NCBI GenBank assembly: GCA_043736395.1
Contig: JAYTCQ010000394.1
Location: 1-9,401 of the forward strand
Reading direction: 5' to 3'
DNA: 9,401 nt
DNA from: JAFDVL01 sp043736395
Lineage (GTDB): Bacteria; Acidobacteriota; Blastocatellia; RBC074
Made by a program: the position numbers and the translations under genes. Below the pieces are notes generated by a model. That model saw only the letters and a list, made by a program, of their open reading frames with translations. It was not told the origin of the DNA and made no database searches. Position 1 is the first letter of the stretch. Each line of letters begins with the position of its first letter. This document shows positions 1-6,310 of this stretch, in pieces.

Positions 1-413
1 TAGAAAGATTTGTCGTAAGGACTCAAATAAATTTCGTTGTCATAATCCACAATCGCTAACTTGACGAGTTGCAGCCAGCCTTGACGACCTAAAAGATTAC
101 GATGAACTTGCCTATCCGATGCAAAATAAACAAAAGTGTGAAAGGTGATCCCCAATGTTTGTAGCATTATTTCGTGCCCAAATGCAGTAAATTTTCCCGT
201 CAGAGTCGCCATTGTTTTTTGGATTCCGCTCTCAATATCAATCTGAAGATATTCGCCAATTTCTCTTTCAAACAAGCAATATTGCGCACCTGTGTCAATT
301 TTCGCCTCGGCAAGAAACTGCCGCTCACCACGACGTAAAATTGCTTCAATCATGATACCAGAATCTAAGGTTGAATATTGGTGGCGAATGTCAAAGTTGA
401 GCTGAATGGCCAT
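1..413 (-). CDS. Retropepsin-like aspartic protease domain protein (3' end at or just past the window edge)
   Basis: The frame read from ATG at 413 has 137 sense codons and no stop, then reaches the window edge on the bases TA. The gene therefore either stops right there (TAA/TAG) or continues. Residues 37-46 read AKIDTGAQYC, the D-T-G-A flap-type catalytic signature of clan AA aspartic proteases (D40). Near the C-terminus, residues 107-113 read LLGRQGW, the hydrophobic-hydrophobic-Gly motif that closes the single-lobe retropepsin fold, followed by a strand-rich tail. About 137 residues suits one lobe, so the active enzyme would be a homodimer. There is no signal peptide or membrane span, so it is probably cytoplasmic. 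The ATG lies 13 bases after the stop of the DUF5678 gene with no clear Shine-Dalgarno, which suggests translational coupling. The substrate is unknown; the upstream DUF5678 protein is a candidate partner. The domain call is from motifs only. Confidence 0.8.
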   Translation of the reverse strand, partial: MAIQLNFDIRHQYSTLDSGIMIEAILRRGERQFLAEAKIDTGAQYCLFEREIGEYLQIDIESGIQKTMATLTGKFTAFGHEIMLQTLGITFHTFVYFASDRQVHRNLLGRQGWLQLVKLAIVDYDNEIYLSPYDKSF

Positions 414-426
414 AATTGTTGCTGAT

Positions 427-786
427 TTAAAAACCCATATACGGAGCTGCCTTGCTGGATTCAGCACGAACCACTAGAGCGTCCGGTATTCCTTTTTTTT
501 CAACCTCTGCCATCACATCTTTAAGTAACAATCCGTTACTAATCAAACGATCACTATCCAATGCTACCCATTGCCCAGCGAATTGATCTTTATTCCTGGC
601 TAACCAAGCGTTTTCTTTTGAGCGATCTTTCGGAGTATATGTGCCAACGATACGCGGTTTGATTGGCAGCTCATCAGTGGAAGTTGAAATCACAGACCCG
701 TTCAGCAATTGACGTAATTGCTCTTGCTGCTCAGGGCTTAAAGCACGAATTTCAGCAACCACTTTTTCGAGATTTAAATCAGCCAT
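427..786 (-). CDS. DUF5678 domain protein
   Basis: A 119-residue soluble protein. Residues 5-29 form a Leu/Glu/Gln-rich helix of the kind often seen at the N-terminus of small antitoxin-like proteins (ALSPEQQEQLRQLL). A polar linker follows, with IVGTYTPKDRSKE at 46-58. Residues 60-108 match the DUF5678 pattern: an aromatic-led helix (WLARNKDQFAGQWVALD), a strand with L-I-S-N-G, a helix (KDVMAEVEKKG) and a final strand (ALVVRAE). The molecular function of DUF5678 is not established. The ATG at 786 is supported by AGGAAAGGG ten bases upstream. The gene sits between a HEPN-like gene (60 bases upstream) and a retropepsin-like protease (13 bases downstream), all on one strand. From memory, small DUF5678 proteins are often encoded beside retropepsin-like proteases, so the two may act as a pair; this is inference. 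No transmembrane segment is seen. Confidence 0.8.
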   Translation of the reverse strand: MADLNLEKVVAEIRALSPEQQEQLRQLLNGSVISTSTDELPIKPRIVGTYTPKDRSKENAWLARNKDQFAGQWVALDSDRLISNGLLLKDVMAEVEKKGIPDALVVRAESSKAAPYMGF

Positions 787-796
787 ATATTTATTT

Positions 797-805
797 CCCT
801 TTCCT
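797..805 (-). promoter_or_regulatory. Strong ribosome binding site of the DUF5678 gene
   Basis: AGGAAAGGG on the minus strand, ten bases before the ATG at 786. It is the clearest Shine-Dalgarno in the left block. It fixes this start and suggests the DUF5678 gene is translated independently of the HEPN gene upstream, unlike the protease gene, which lacks a clear site. Confidence 0.6.
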
Positions 806-846
806 GAATTTCAAGAGAACAGAGGATCATAATCATAAAGAACAGT

Positions 847-1515
847 TCAAAAATATGTAATCAGAAATTGCTCAACAAAGGCTGTTAGACTACTTACGTC
901 TGGTTGGGAGATTTTGCTCCAATCCGCATGCATAGCGCAATTCCTAATTTTTACCATTGTACCAAGAGAGTTCTTTAGCATTCCACCTACCAAGCCTTGT
1001 GATTTCAATGTATTGACGATCTCGGCTAAATCTTTGTCTTCTATGTGAAGTCCTTGTTTTTCTGCATATCGCTTGAGTGTATCTTCAAGGGCAGCAGAAG
1101 CTAGAACAGCGGCTACATCTTTACTTCCCTCTGCCAAGACGCGCTTGGCTAAGGCTACAAAATCTTGAAATATCTCCCCTGAAATAGCAGATTGTAAATT
1201 AAAGATGTATCCATTAGAAAAATCGTCTTGGGCGGCCTTTAGAATACCAATTGCATTCTTTACACAACTAGATTCGGGGAATCGTGAATAGAGTGAATTA
1301 AATTTTGTATAGTGATCGCTCGTTTCCCCAAATACTGTTTTCAGAATATGCAAACAATTAATACCCCATTGACTAGCCTTCTCACTATCGACTAGATCAA
1401 AAGGTGCTTTAAATAGCCCCACGCTAGTAGTTCCAGTATTTCTCGTAGCTAAAAGTTGAGAAGAGGTATTTACTAACTCTTCAAATCGTTTAGAGATTTT
1501 GAGGTCAATATTCAT
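847..1515 (-). CDS. HEPN-like (DUF4145/RNase-type) hypothetical protein
   Basis: A 222-residue soluble, mostly helical protein. The C-terminal part (about 118-222) resembles bacterial proteins with a helical HEPN-type fold. A helix KDVAAVLASAALEDTLKRY (132-150) is followed by a leucine-rich helix (162-180) and then IRNCAMHADW (190-199). R191 and H196 give the R-x4-H motif with a polar Asn after the Arg, the signature of the metal-independent RNase centre in HEPN toxins and defence proteins. The N-terminal half (1-115) carries a DLVDSEKASQW segment (40-50) of unclear function. The ATG at 1515 lies only 7 bases after the metG stop with no strong Shine-Dalgarno, so it is probably coupled to metG translation. 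Sampled lines are clearly A+T-richer than metG, consistent with an accessory origin. RNase activity is inferred from the motif; the protein could instead be a catalytically silent HEPN adaptor. Confidence 0.65.
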   Translation of the reverse strand: MNIDLKISKRFEELVNTSSQLLATRNTGTTSVGLFKAPFDLVDSEKASQWGINCLHILKTVFGETSDHYTKFNSLYSRFPESSCVKNAIGILKAAQDDFSNGYIFNLQSAISGEIFQDFVALAKRVLAEGSKDVAAVLASAALEDTLKRYAEKQGLHIEDKDLAEIVNTLKSQGLVGGMLKNSLGTMVKIRNCAMHADWSKISQPDVSSLTAFVEQFLITYF

Positions 1516-1522
1516 ACAAAAC

Positions 1523-3550
1523 TTACTTCAGCTTCGCCCCATTCGGAACATCTTCCAAAAATCCCGCCAACACAGGTTTTCCTTCATCACCCATCGAAGC
1601 CGCCAGGATCATGCCTTGTGATTCAAAGCCGCGTAATTTTCGTGGAGCTAAATTGGCTACGACGATGACTTTGCGTCCGATTAATTTTTCGGCTTCGTAG
1701 TATTGCGCGATTCCGGCGAGGACTTGGCGCGGTTCGGCTTCGCCTAAATCAATCGTGAACCGGAGCAATTTGTCGGCTTTCGGCACAGGCTCGGCGGTCA
1801 GAATTTGGCCTACGCGGAGTTCGACTTTGAGAAAATCTTCGATGCTGATGTAGGCGATTCCCTCTGGGGCGACTGGGGGAGCGGGGGACGTGTCGACAGG
1901 GGCGATAATGGTTTCGGGTTTAGTTTCCTGTGCGCGCGCTTCCTGGCTGGCGGCTTCTTCTTGTTTGATTTCGTTCATAACTTTTTGTTTATCCAATCGT
2001 GGGAAGACTCCTAGAATTTCTCCAATTTTTGTCCCGGATGTAAGTGGCGTCAGGGCTGTCGGAGCTATTTCTGCAACGTTGCCTGCTTCGCCTAATTGTT
2101 CCCAAATCGCTTGCGTAGCGGTTGGCAATACTGGTGCGAGCAGGACTGTAAAATTTCTCAAAGCATCCGCGGAAGTATTAAGCACAAGCGCTAATTCATC
2201 GCGGCGGGATTCGTCTTTGGCGATGTCCCACGGCTTCGCGTCGGAAATGAATTTGTCTACGACGGAAATGGCTTGCCACACGGATTCGAGTCCGCGCGAG
2301 AAATTGTATTCGTCAAATTCTTTATCGAATTGTTCAGTGGCATTTGCTACAGCGGATTTTACTTCGGCGGTGCGGGCTTGTAATTCTGCGTTTTCAGTTA
2401 AAGTTACAGCCGGAATTTCGCCTGCAAAAAAATTGCGAATCATCGTCAAGGTACGATTTGACAAATTACCTAAACCGCTCGCCAAATCAGCCGTCACGCG
2501 ATCCAGCAACGCTTCGTAAGTGAAATCACCATCGTTCCCAAAACTCATTTCGCGCAAACAAAAATAGCGGACAGCATCCGGCTGAAAATGTTTGGCGAGC
2601 ACGCTTAAATCAATGACGTTGCCATCGGTTTTGGACATCTTGCGTCCGCCTGACAACCACATTCCGTGCGCGAAACACGTCTGCGCAGGTTCAATGCCCG
2701 CAGCCAATAAAAACGCAGGCCAGTACACGGTATGAAAACGCAAAATATCTTTGCCGACTAATTGTAAATTTGCAGGCCAATATTTTTGAAAATTCGCATC
2801 GCCTTCAGCTTTGCCATAACCCATCGCCGTAATGTAATTCGACAGCGCATCAAACCAAACGTACATCGTATGTTCGGGATCATCAGGAACAGGAATGCCC
2901 CATTTTACAGATGTGCGGCTAACCGATAAATCTCTGAGGCCACCACTGACAAAGCTGATGACTTCGTTGCGGCGAACTTCAGGACGAATAAAATTTGGAT
3001 TTTTTTCGTAGTATTCAAGCAAGCGATCTTGAAATGCCGAAAGCTTGAAAAAATAGCTTTCTTCTTTCTTAATAAAATCCAGCGGCGTCACTGTGTGCGT
3101 AGGGCAAACCAGCACACCTTCATTATTTTTTACAGCATCACTTTCGTTATAAAATTCGTTACAGCTTCCGCAATACCAGCCTTCGTAACTTCCTTTATAA
3201 ATGTATCCGTTGTCGCGAACGCGTTGCCACAATTCGGCTACGCCTTGTTTGTGATCTTCGTCGGTGGTGCGAATCCATTGATTATTGCTGAAATTGTAAT
3301 CAGCAAATGCGGTTTGGAATTCGTTGACGATATTGTCTACGTGCTGTTTGACGGGCAGTCCGGCTTTTTCTGCGGCGCGTTCAATGTTGATGCCGTGTTC
3401 ATCTGTGCCGGTCAGAAAATATGTATCAAAACCGCGCTGACGTTTATACCGCGCGACTGTGTCGGCAATGATCGTCGTGTAAAGATGCCCCAAATGCGGG
3501 TGCGAATTGACGTAATAAATCGGTGTTGTAACGTAAAAAGTCTTGCTCAT
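1523..3550 (-). CDS. metG: Methionyl-tRNA synthetase
   Basis: Class I synthetase that charges tRNA-Met with methionine in the cytoplasm; 675 residues from ATG at 3550. A TTG three codons upstream (3559) is in frame, but the ATG directly precedes the usual SKTFYVTTPIYYVN start. The signature HLGH is at 19-22 and KMSK at 304-307 (GRKMSKTDGNVID). The connective-peptide zinc knuckle is C127-x2-C130 with C149-P-T-H152, the single-knuckle type seen in Thermus-like enzymes. The alpha-helical anticodon-binding domain spans about 370-515, including the typical AKPW at 438-441. An Ala/Glu/Gln/Pro-rich linker (about 521-563) leads to a C-terminal Trbp111-like tRNA-binding OB domain (568-675, with DFLKVELRVG and SQGMILAA), which is associated with dimer formation. 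It appears complete. It is the first gene of the left block, with the HEPN-like gene 7 bases downstream. Shine-Dalgarno complementarity at the start is poor. Confidence 0.97.
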   Translation of the reverse strand: MSKTFYVTTPIYYVNSHPHLGHLYTTIIADTVARYKRQRGFDTYFLTGTDEHGINIERAAEKAGLPVKQHVDNIVNEFQTAFADYNFSNNQWIRTTDEDHKQGVAELWQRVRDNGYIYKGSYEGWYCGSCNEFYNESDAVKNNEGVLVCPTHTVTPLDFIKKEESYFFKLSAFQDRLLEYYEKNPNFIRPEVRRNEVISFVSGGLRDLSVSRTSVKWGIPVPDDPEHTMYVWFDALSNYITAMGYGKAEGDANFQKYWPANLQLVGKDILRFHTVYWPAFLLAAGIEPAQTCFAHGMWLSGGRKMSKTDGNVIDLSVLAKHFQPDAVRYFCLREMSFGNDGDFTYEALLDRVTADLASGLGNLSNRTLTMIRNFFAGEIPAVTLTENAELQARTAEVKSAVANATEQFDKEFDEYNFSRGLESVWQAISVVDKFISDAKPWDIAKDESRRDELALVLNTSADALRNFTVLLAPVLPTATQAIWEQLGEAGNVAEIAPTALTPLTSGTKIGEILGVFPRLDKQKVMNEIKQEEAASQEARAQETKPETIIAPVDTSPAPPVAPEGIAYISIEDFLKVELRVGQILTAEPVPKADKLLRFTIDLGEAEPRQVLAGIAQYYEAEKLIGRKVIVVANLAPRKLRGFESQGMILAASMGDEGKPVLAGFLEDVPNGAKLK

Positions 3551-3639
3551 AATAGTCAAAAATACGGGTGCAACTTAAAGAGGCTATTCTTTCACGGCGA
3601 TTAATAAAGCTCAAGTAGCAAATTTTGACGAAAAGAAAT

Positions 3640-3684
3640 AGAACGCGGATGACGCGAATAAAGCTGAATTAGGCAGATTTTTAT
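3640..3684. repeat. Degenerate GCGGAT-type intergenic repeat relic
   Basis: Four related hexamer-like units start at 3645 (GCGGAT), 3654 (GCGAAT), 3663 (GCTGAAT) and 3673 (GCAGAT), a spacing of 9-10 bases, ending in a T-run. The style resembles GCGGAT-rich dispersed intergenic repeats that I recall from several bacterial phyla, but no second copy occurs in this window. Family membership is therefore inference. Confidence 0.4.
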
Positions 3685-3704
3685 ACAGAAGAAACTTGTA
3701 TAAA
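3680..3704. repeat. Perfect 8-bp inverted repeat in the metG/EamA divergent spacer
   Basis: TTTATACA (3680-3687) and its exact reverse complement TGTATAAA (3697-3704) are separated by 9 bases, so the centres lie 17 bases apart. The size and spacing suit a dimeric repressor operator. The right arm also overlaps a possible -10 element for metG. There is no pairing beyond the arms, and A+T-rich palindromes arise by chance, so the regulatory role is only a suggestion. Confidence 0.4.
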
Positions 3705-3724
3705 CTTCATACCAGTGGTCGCAA
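3697..3724 (-). promoter_or_regulatory. Weak candidate sigma70-type promoter for metG
   Basis: On the minus strand TTGCGA (3724-3719) and TATACA (3702-3697) are 16 bases apart, each matching 4 of 6 consensus positions. The transcript would have a leader of about 140 bases before the ATG at 3550. No T-box or SAM riboswitch feature was recognised in that leader. Other A+T-rich sites in the spacer could serve instead. Confidence 0.25.
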
Positions 3725-3806
3725 GCGGCGGAAATCTGGACAAATCAGCACTATCTGCTCTCCATTTCTTTTCGCGTCAAAAAGTTTCAGGTAAATTACC
3801 AAGCTT

Positions 3807-4667
3807 ATGACAACCAACTCCCATGAACGACGCGCGATTATTTCACTTGTTTTTGCTGCGGCATTATTCAGCTTAGGCGGAGTGCTGATCAAGTTAGTTG
3901 ACTTGCCAGCCTTTGCTGTAGCAGGTGGACGTAGCGCAATCGCCGCGATCATCATTTTGATTTATATCCGGCGTCCGAAATTTACCTGGTCGGCTACGCA
4001 AATTGGTTGCGCCGTAGCGTATGCCTGTACGGTGCTGACATTTGTCATAGCCAACAAAATGACGACTGCCGCGAATGCGATTTTGTTGCAGTACACCGCG
4101 CCAGTTTATATCGCTCTATTTGGAGCGTGGTTCATCGGTGAGCGCACACGTTTATTAGATTGGATTACTATCGTGCTGGTGCTGATGGGGATGGTTTTGT
4201 TTTTGTTGGACGGCCTAAGCGCGGGCAATTGGGCAGGTAATTTAGTTGCTCTCAGCAGTGCGGTTTTTTATGCGCTCTTAACTTTGCTGTTACGAAAACA
4301 GAAAAACGATTCACCGTTTGAATCTGTCTTGCTCGGGAATATTTTGACTGCGATTGTCGGCTTGCCAGCAATGATCGGGCACATGCCCAGCCGCAACAGC
4401 ATCATTGGATTATTGTTGTTAGGCATCTTCCAGCTTGGCTTCGCGTACGTGCTTTTTGCGAATGCATCGCGTTATGTGACTGCGCTCGAAATGGTTCTGG
4501 TGACAGTAATTGAACCAATTCTCAATCCACTTTGGGTTGTTTTGATGATCGGCGAAAAGCCGTCAGTATTGGCAATGATCGGCGGCGTCATTGTTCTGGG
4601 AGCAGTTGTCGGAAGAGGACTTCTAAGCAGTCGAGGGCAAAACAAATCAGCCACAGTTAATGTTTAG
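3807..4667 (+). CDS. EamA-family drug/metabolite transporter (DMT superfamily)
   Basis: A 286-residue inner-membrane protein with about ten hydrophobic spans (roughly 10-29, 33-53, 63-82, 88-110, 118-137, 144-163, 170-190, 198-218, 222-247, 253-271) in two EamA repeats. Each repeat has the typical ending. The first has NKMTTAANAILLQYTAPVY (83-101) then FIGER (109-113). The second has ASRYVTALEMVLVTVIEPI (220-238) then LMIGEK (246-251). Length and layout are usual for this family, which exports or imports amino acids, nucleosides and other small metabolites; the substrate cannot be told from sequence. The ATG at 3807 has only a distant CAGG (3788-3791) as possible Shine-Dalgarno. It is a single gene, divergent from metG. 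Its last 11 bases overlap the end of the convergent glycosyltransferase gene. Confidence 0.9.
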   Translation: MTTNSHERRAIISLVFAAALFSLGGVLIKLVDLPAFAVAGGRSAIAAIIILIYIRRPKFTWSATQIGCAVAYACTVLTFVIANKMTTAANAILLQYTAPVYIALFGAWFIGERTRLLDWITIVLVLMGMVLFLLDGLSAGNWAGNLVALSSAVFYALLTLLLRKQKNDSPFESVLLGNILTAIVGLPAMIGHMPSRNSIIGLLLLGIFQLGFAYVLFANASRYVTALEMVLVTVIEPILNPLWVVLMIGEKPSVLAMIGGVIVLGAVVGRGLLSSRGQNKSATVNV

Positions 4668-6240
4668 GTTGGTACAAAATAAATTTCGGATTGTCATTGA
4701 CCCACGCCGCCTGTAACCAATCCGGCGCCGTCTTCGGATCACCCAACGGAGCCAGCTCTTTTCTGGATTTTAATTCACGTTTGCCGATGGCGATGTAATC
4801 TACGGGATTTTTTTCCAGCCACAGTTTTAATTCATCTAGTGATTTCACCTGTGGGAGAAATACCCAGTTCTGATGAGCGATAAATGGCAGGTGAGGTTTA
4901 CGGGCAACGATTTTCAAGCTGTTGGGAGCTGCATTTTGTGATGCAATAAAATTGGCAGCGGCAGGGATTTCAGTTGGATGATCGGCCAGAAACTCAGTAA
5001 AACTTTTTCTCGTCGCCAAAAATGCTGGAGTCCAAATAGCAATCATAAAAATTGCGCTGAAGACAAAGCGAACCACACCGGGATTAAAGGGTAAAAATTT
5101 CCGCTCACTAAAAAATTCTGCCAAGCGAATGATGAAGTACGAAGCTAAGCCAGCGTAACAAATCCCAATGTAAAAGAAATAACGCGCTTCCCAATGGTTT
5201 AATCCCATCAACAAAAAATATGCGATTATTGAGAGCAAAAACAATCGCACGGCTTTTGTTTTGCGATCTAAGATGGCTAAGATAAAACCTAAGATTCCGA
5301 AGAATCCTATCCAGCGACCAACTGATGGCTCCTGCCTTGATTGTGAAAAGACACTGAAAAGATTTTTAAAATAACGAGTGGCTGCCTGCTGAGGATTGAA
5401 CGCAATCACTTCACTAAAAGAATGAAATTGCTCACCCATTTTTCGCGTGCCGTCCTGCGTGACTTCGCCGCCGACGAGTTCGGGATAGAAGAGCGTCGCC
5501 ATATTTAAATAATTCGCGTTGTAAAAAGGCGAACCGTTATGCCGATAATTCGCAATCAGCCACGGCATCGCAGCAAGGAAAAATACGGCTAGAAAAATTG
5601 CCGCGAGGATCAGTCGCTCACGCCAAATTATTTCAAAAAAATTAAGAAATAGAATCGCAAAGACAAAACAGGCAACGAGAACTACACCATTGTAGCGCGT
5701 CAGGTACGTCACGCCTGTGAAAAAACCGGCGAGAATAATTCGCGGAAATAGTGAAAAATAGTTTCCTGTAAAAATGACAACTGAAGTCAGGAACAGCATC
5801 AGGAAAAATATGTCGGTGGTTGCCTGCAAAGAAAATTCAGGGAATTCAATGCCGACCAGCGTTAGCAAGGCCGCGCCTACGCCAGTCCATTCGCCAAATA
5901 ATCGTTTGAATAAAACGAATGCCAGCCAGACGCACACCACCGCGCTCAAAATCGAAATCCATTTGCCTGCCACAAAAACATCGCCTGTGAGCTTTGTTAC
6001 CGAAGACAAAAGGGCAGGGTAGCCGGGGCCTTGAAATTCATTAGCAGGGAATTGACCAGCAGAAAGCCGTGCGGCGTCCGGTGCATAGAGATGATAGAAA
6101 TCTGTTTCGGTCGCGTAGGTTCCAAACGGATGTTGGCGAGAAAACCAAGCCAGAAAAGCAAAATAGACAAGGCAAATTATGACGGCAATGATTGCGGAAT
6201 GCGAAGTGCGGAAGGTGGAATGCGGAGTTTGATAATTCAT
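4657..6240 (-). CDS. GT-C family membrane glycosyltransferase (PMT/ArnT-like, family-39 type)
   Basis: A 527-residue polytopic membrane protein. After TM1 (about 16-34) comes a periplasmic loop, TYATETDFYHLYAPDAARL (41-59). Its acidic residues (E45, D47, D54) sit where GT-C enzymes keep the catalytic Asp/Glu. GPGYPALL (71-78) and the YLTRYNG loop (179-185) are typical of the RgtA/B/C/D-like, PMT_2 group. Roughly ten further hydrophobic spans follow up to about residue 410. A soluble tail of about 115 residues (from HPTEIPAAANFIAS) probably lies on the outer face. Such enzymes transfer a sugar from a polyprenyl-phosphate donor to lipid or protein; the acceptor here is unknown. Residues 5-16 (TPHSTFRTSHSA) are encoded by an arm of a repeat, and no clear Shine-Dalgarno precedes the ATG at 6240. 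There is no later start codon before TM1. The gene lies 70 bases downstream of the GMC oxidoreductase and may be in its operon. Confidence 0.88.
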   Translation of the reverse strand: MNYQTPHSTFRTSHSAIIAVIICLVYFAFLAWFSRQHPFGTYATETDFYHLYAPDAARLSAGQFPANEFQGPGYPALLSSVTKLTGDVFVAGKWISILSAVVCVWLAFVLFKRLFGEWTGVGAALLTLVGIEFPEFSLQATTDIFFLMLFLTSVVIFTGNYFSLFPRIILAGFFTGVTYLTRYNGVVLVACFVFAILFLNFFEIIWRERLILAAIFLAVFFLAAMPWLIANYRHNGSPFYNANYLNMATLFYPELVGGEVTQDGTRKMGEQFHSFSEVIAFNPQQAATRYFKNLFSVFSQSRQEPSVGRWIGFFGILGFILAILDRKTKAVRLFLLSIIAYFLLMGLNHWEARYFFYIGICYAGLASYFIIRLAEFFSERKFLPFNPGVVRFVFSAIFMIAIWTPAFLATRKSFTEFLADHPTEIPAAANFIASQNAAPNSLKIVARKPHLPFIAHQNWVFLPQVKSLDELKLWLEKNPVDYIAIGKRELKSRKELAPLGDPKTAPDWLQAAWVNDNPKFILYQPKH

Positions 6241-6306
6241 TAATTTTAAGAACAGGGAGTCTACAAATAATGCTTAAATTCCGCAATCCGCATTCCCAAT
6301 TCCGCA
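6193..6306. repeat. Long imperfect inverted repeat of TGCGGAAT units around the glycosyltransferase start
   Basis: Arms at 6193-6221 and 6278-6306 match as reverse complements at 22 of 29 positions, counted by eye. Each arm is built from degenerate TGCGGAAT-like units. The 56-base loop (6222-6277) contains the glycosyltransferase ATG (6238-6240) and its leader. The right arm begins a few bases after the stop of the GMC gene; the left arm is coding and gives the Pro-His-Ser-rich N-terminus of the glycosyltransferase. No T-run follows on either strand, so it is not an ordinary terminator. It resembles dispersed intergenic repeats of this composition that I recall from other genomes (inference). 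Confidence 0.6.
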
Positions 6307-6310
6307 TTCG

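Noticed and set aside
1890..2519. Plus-strand open frame of 209 codons opposite metG
   Set aside because: It lies wholly inside the strongly supported metG gene and has Ser/Ala-rich composition typical of an antisense shadow. It has no recognisable domain.
3029..3604. Plus-strand open frame of 191 codons opposite the metG 5' half
   Set aside because: An antisense shadow of metG, with no recognisable motif and no neighbour or ribosome binding site support.
3551..3700. T-box or SAM riboswitch leader upstream of metG
   Set aside because: No T-box consensus, specifier hairpin, terminator/antiterminator pair or SAM-box core was recognised. The A+T-rich leader is only about 140 bases at most.
3707..3955. 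Minus-strand open frame of 82 codons over the start of the EamA gene
   Set aside because: Half of it is antisense to the transporter N-terminus and the rest is spacer. It has no domain and no convincing start.
6193..6306. CRISPR array suggested by repeated TGCGGAAT units
   Set aside because: Units are short, degenerate and contiguous without uniform spacers, and the two clusters are inverted relative to each other. No cas gene is present.
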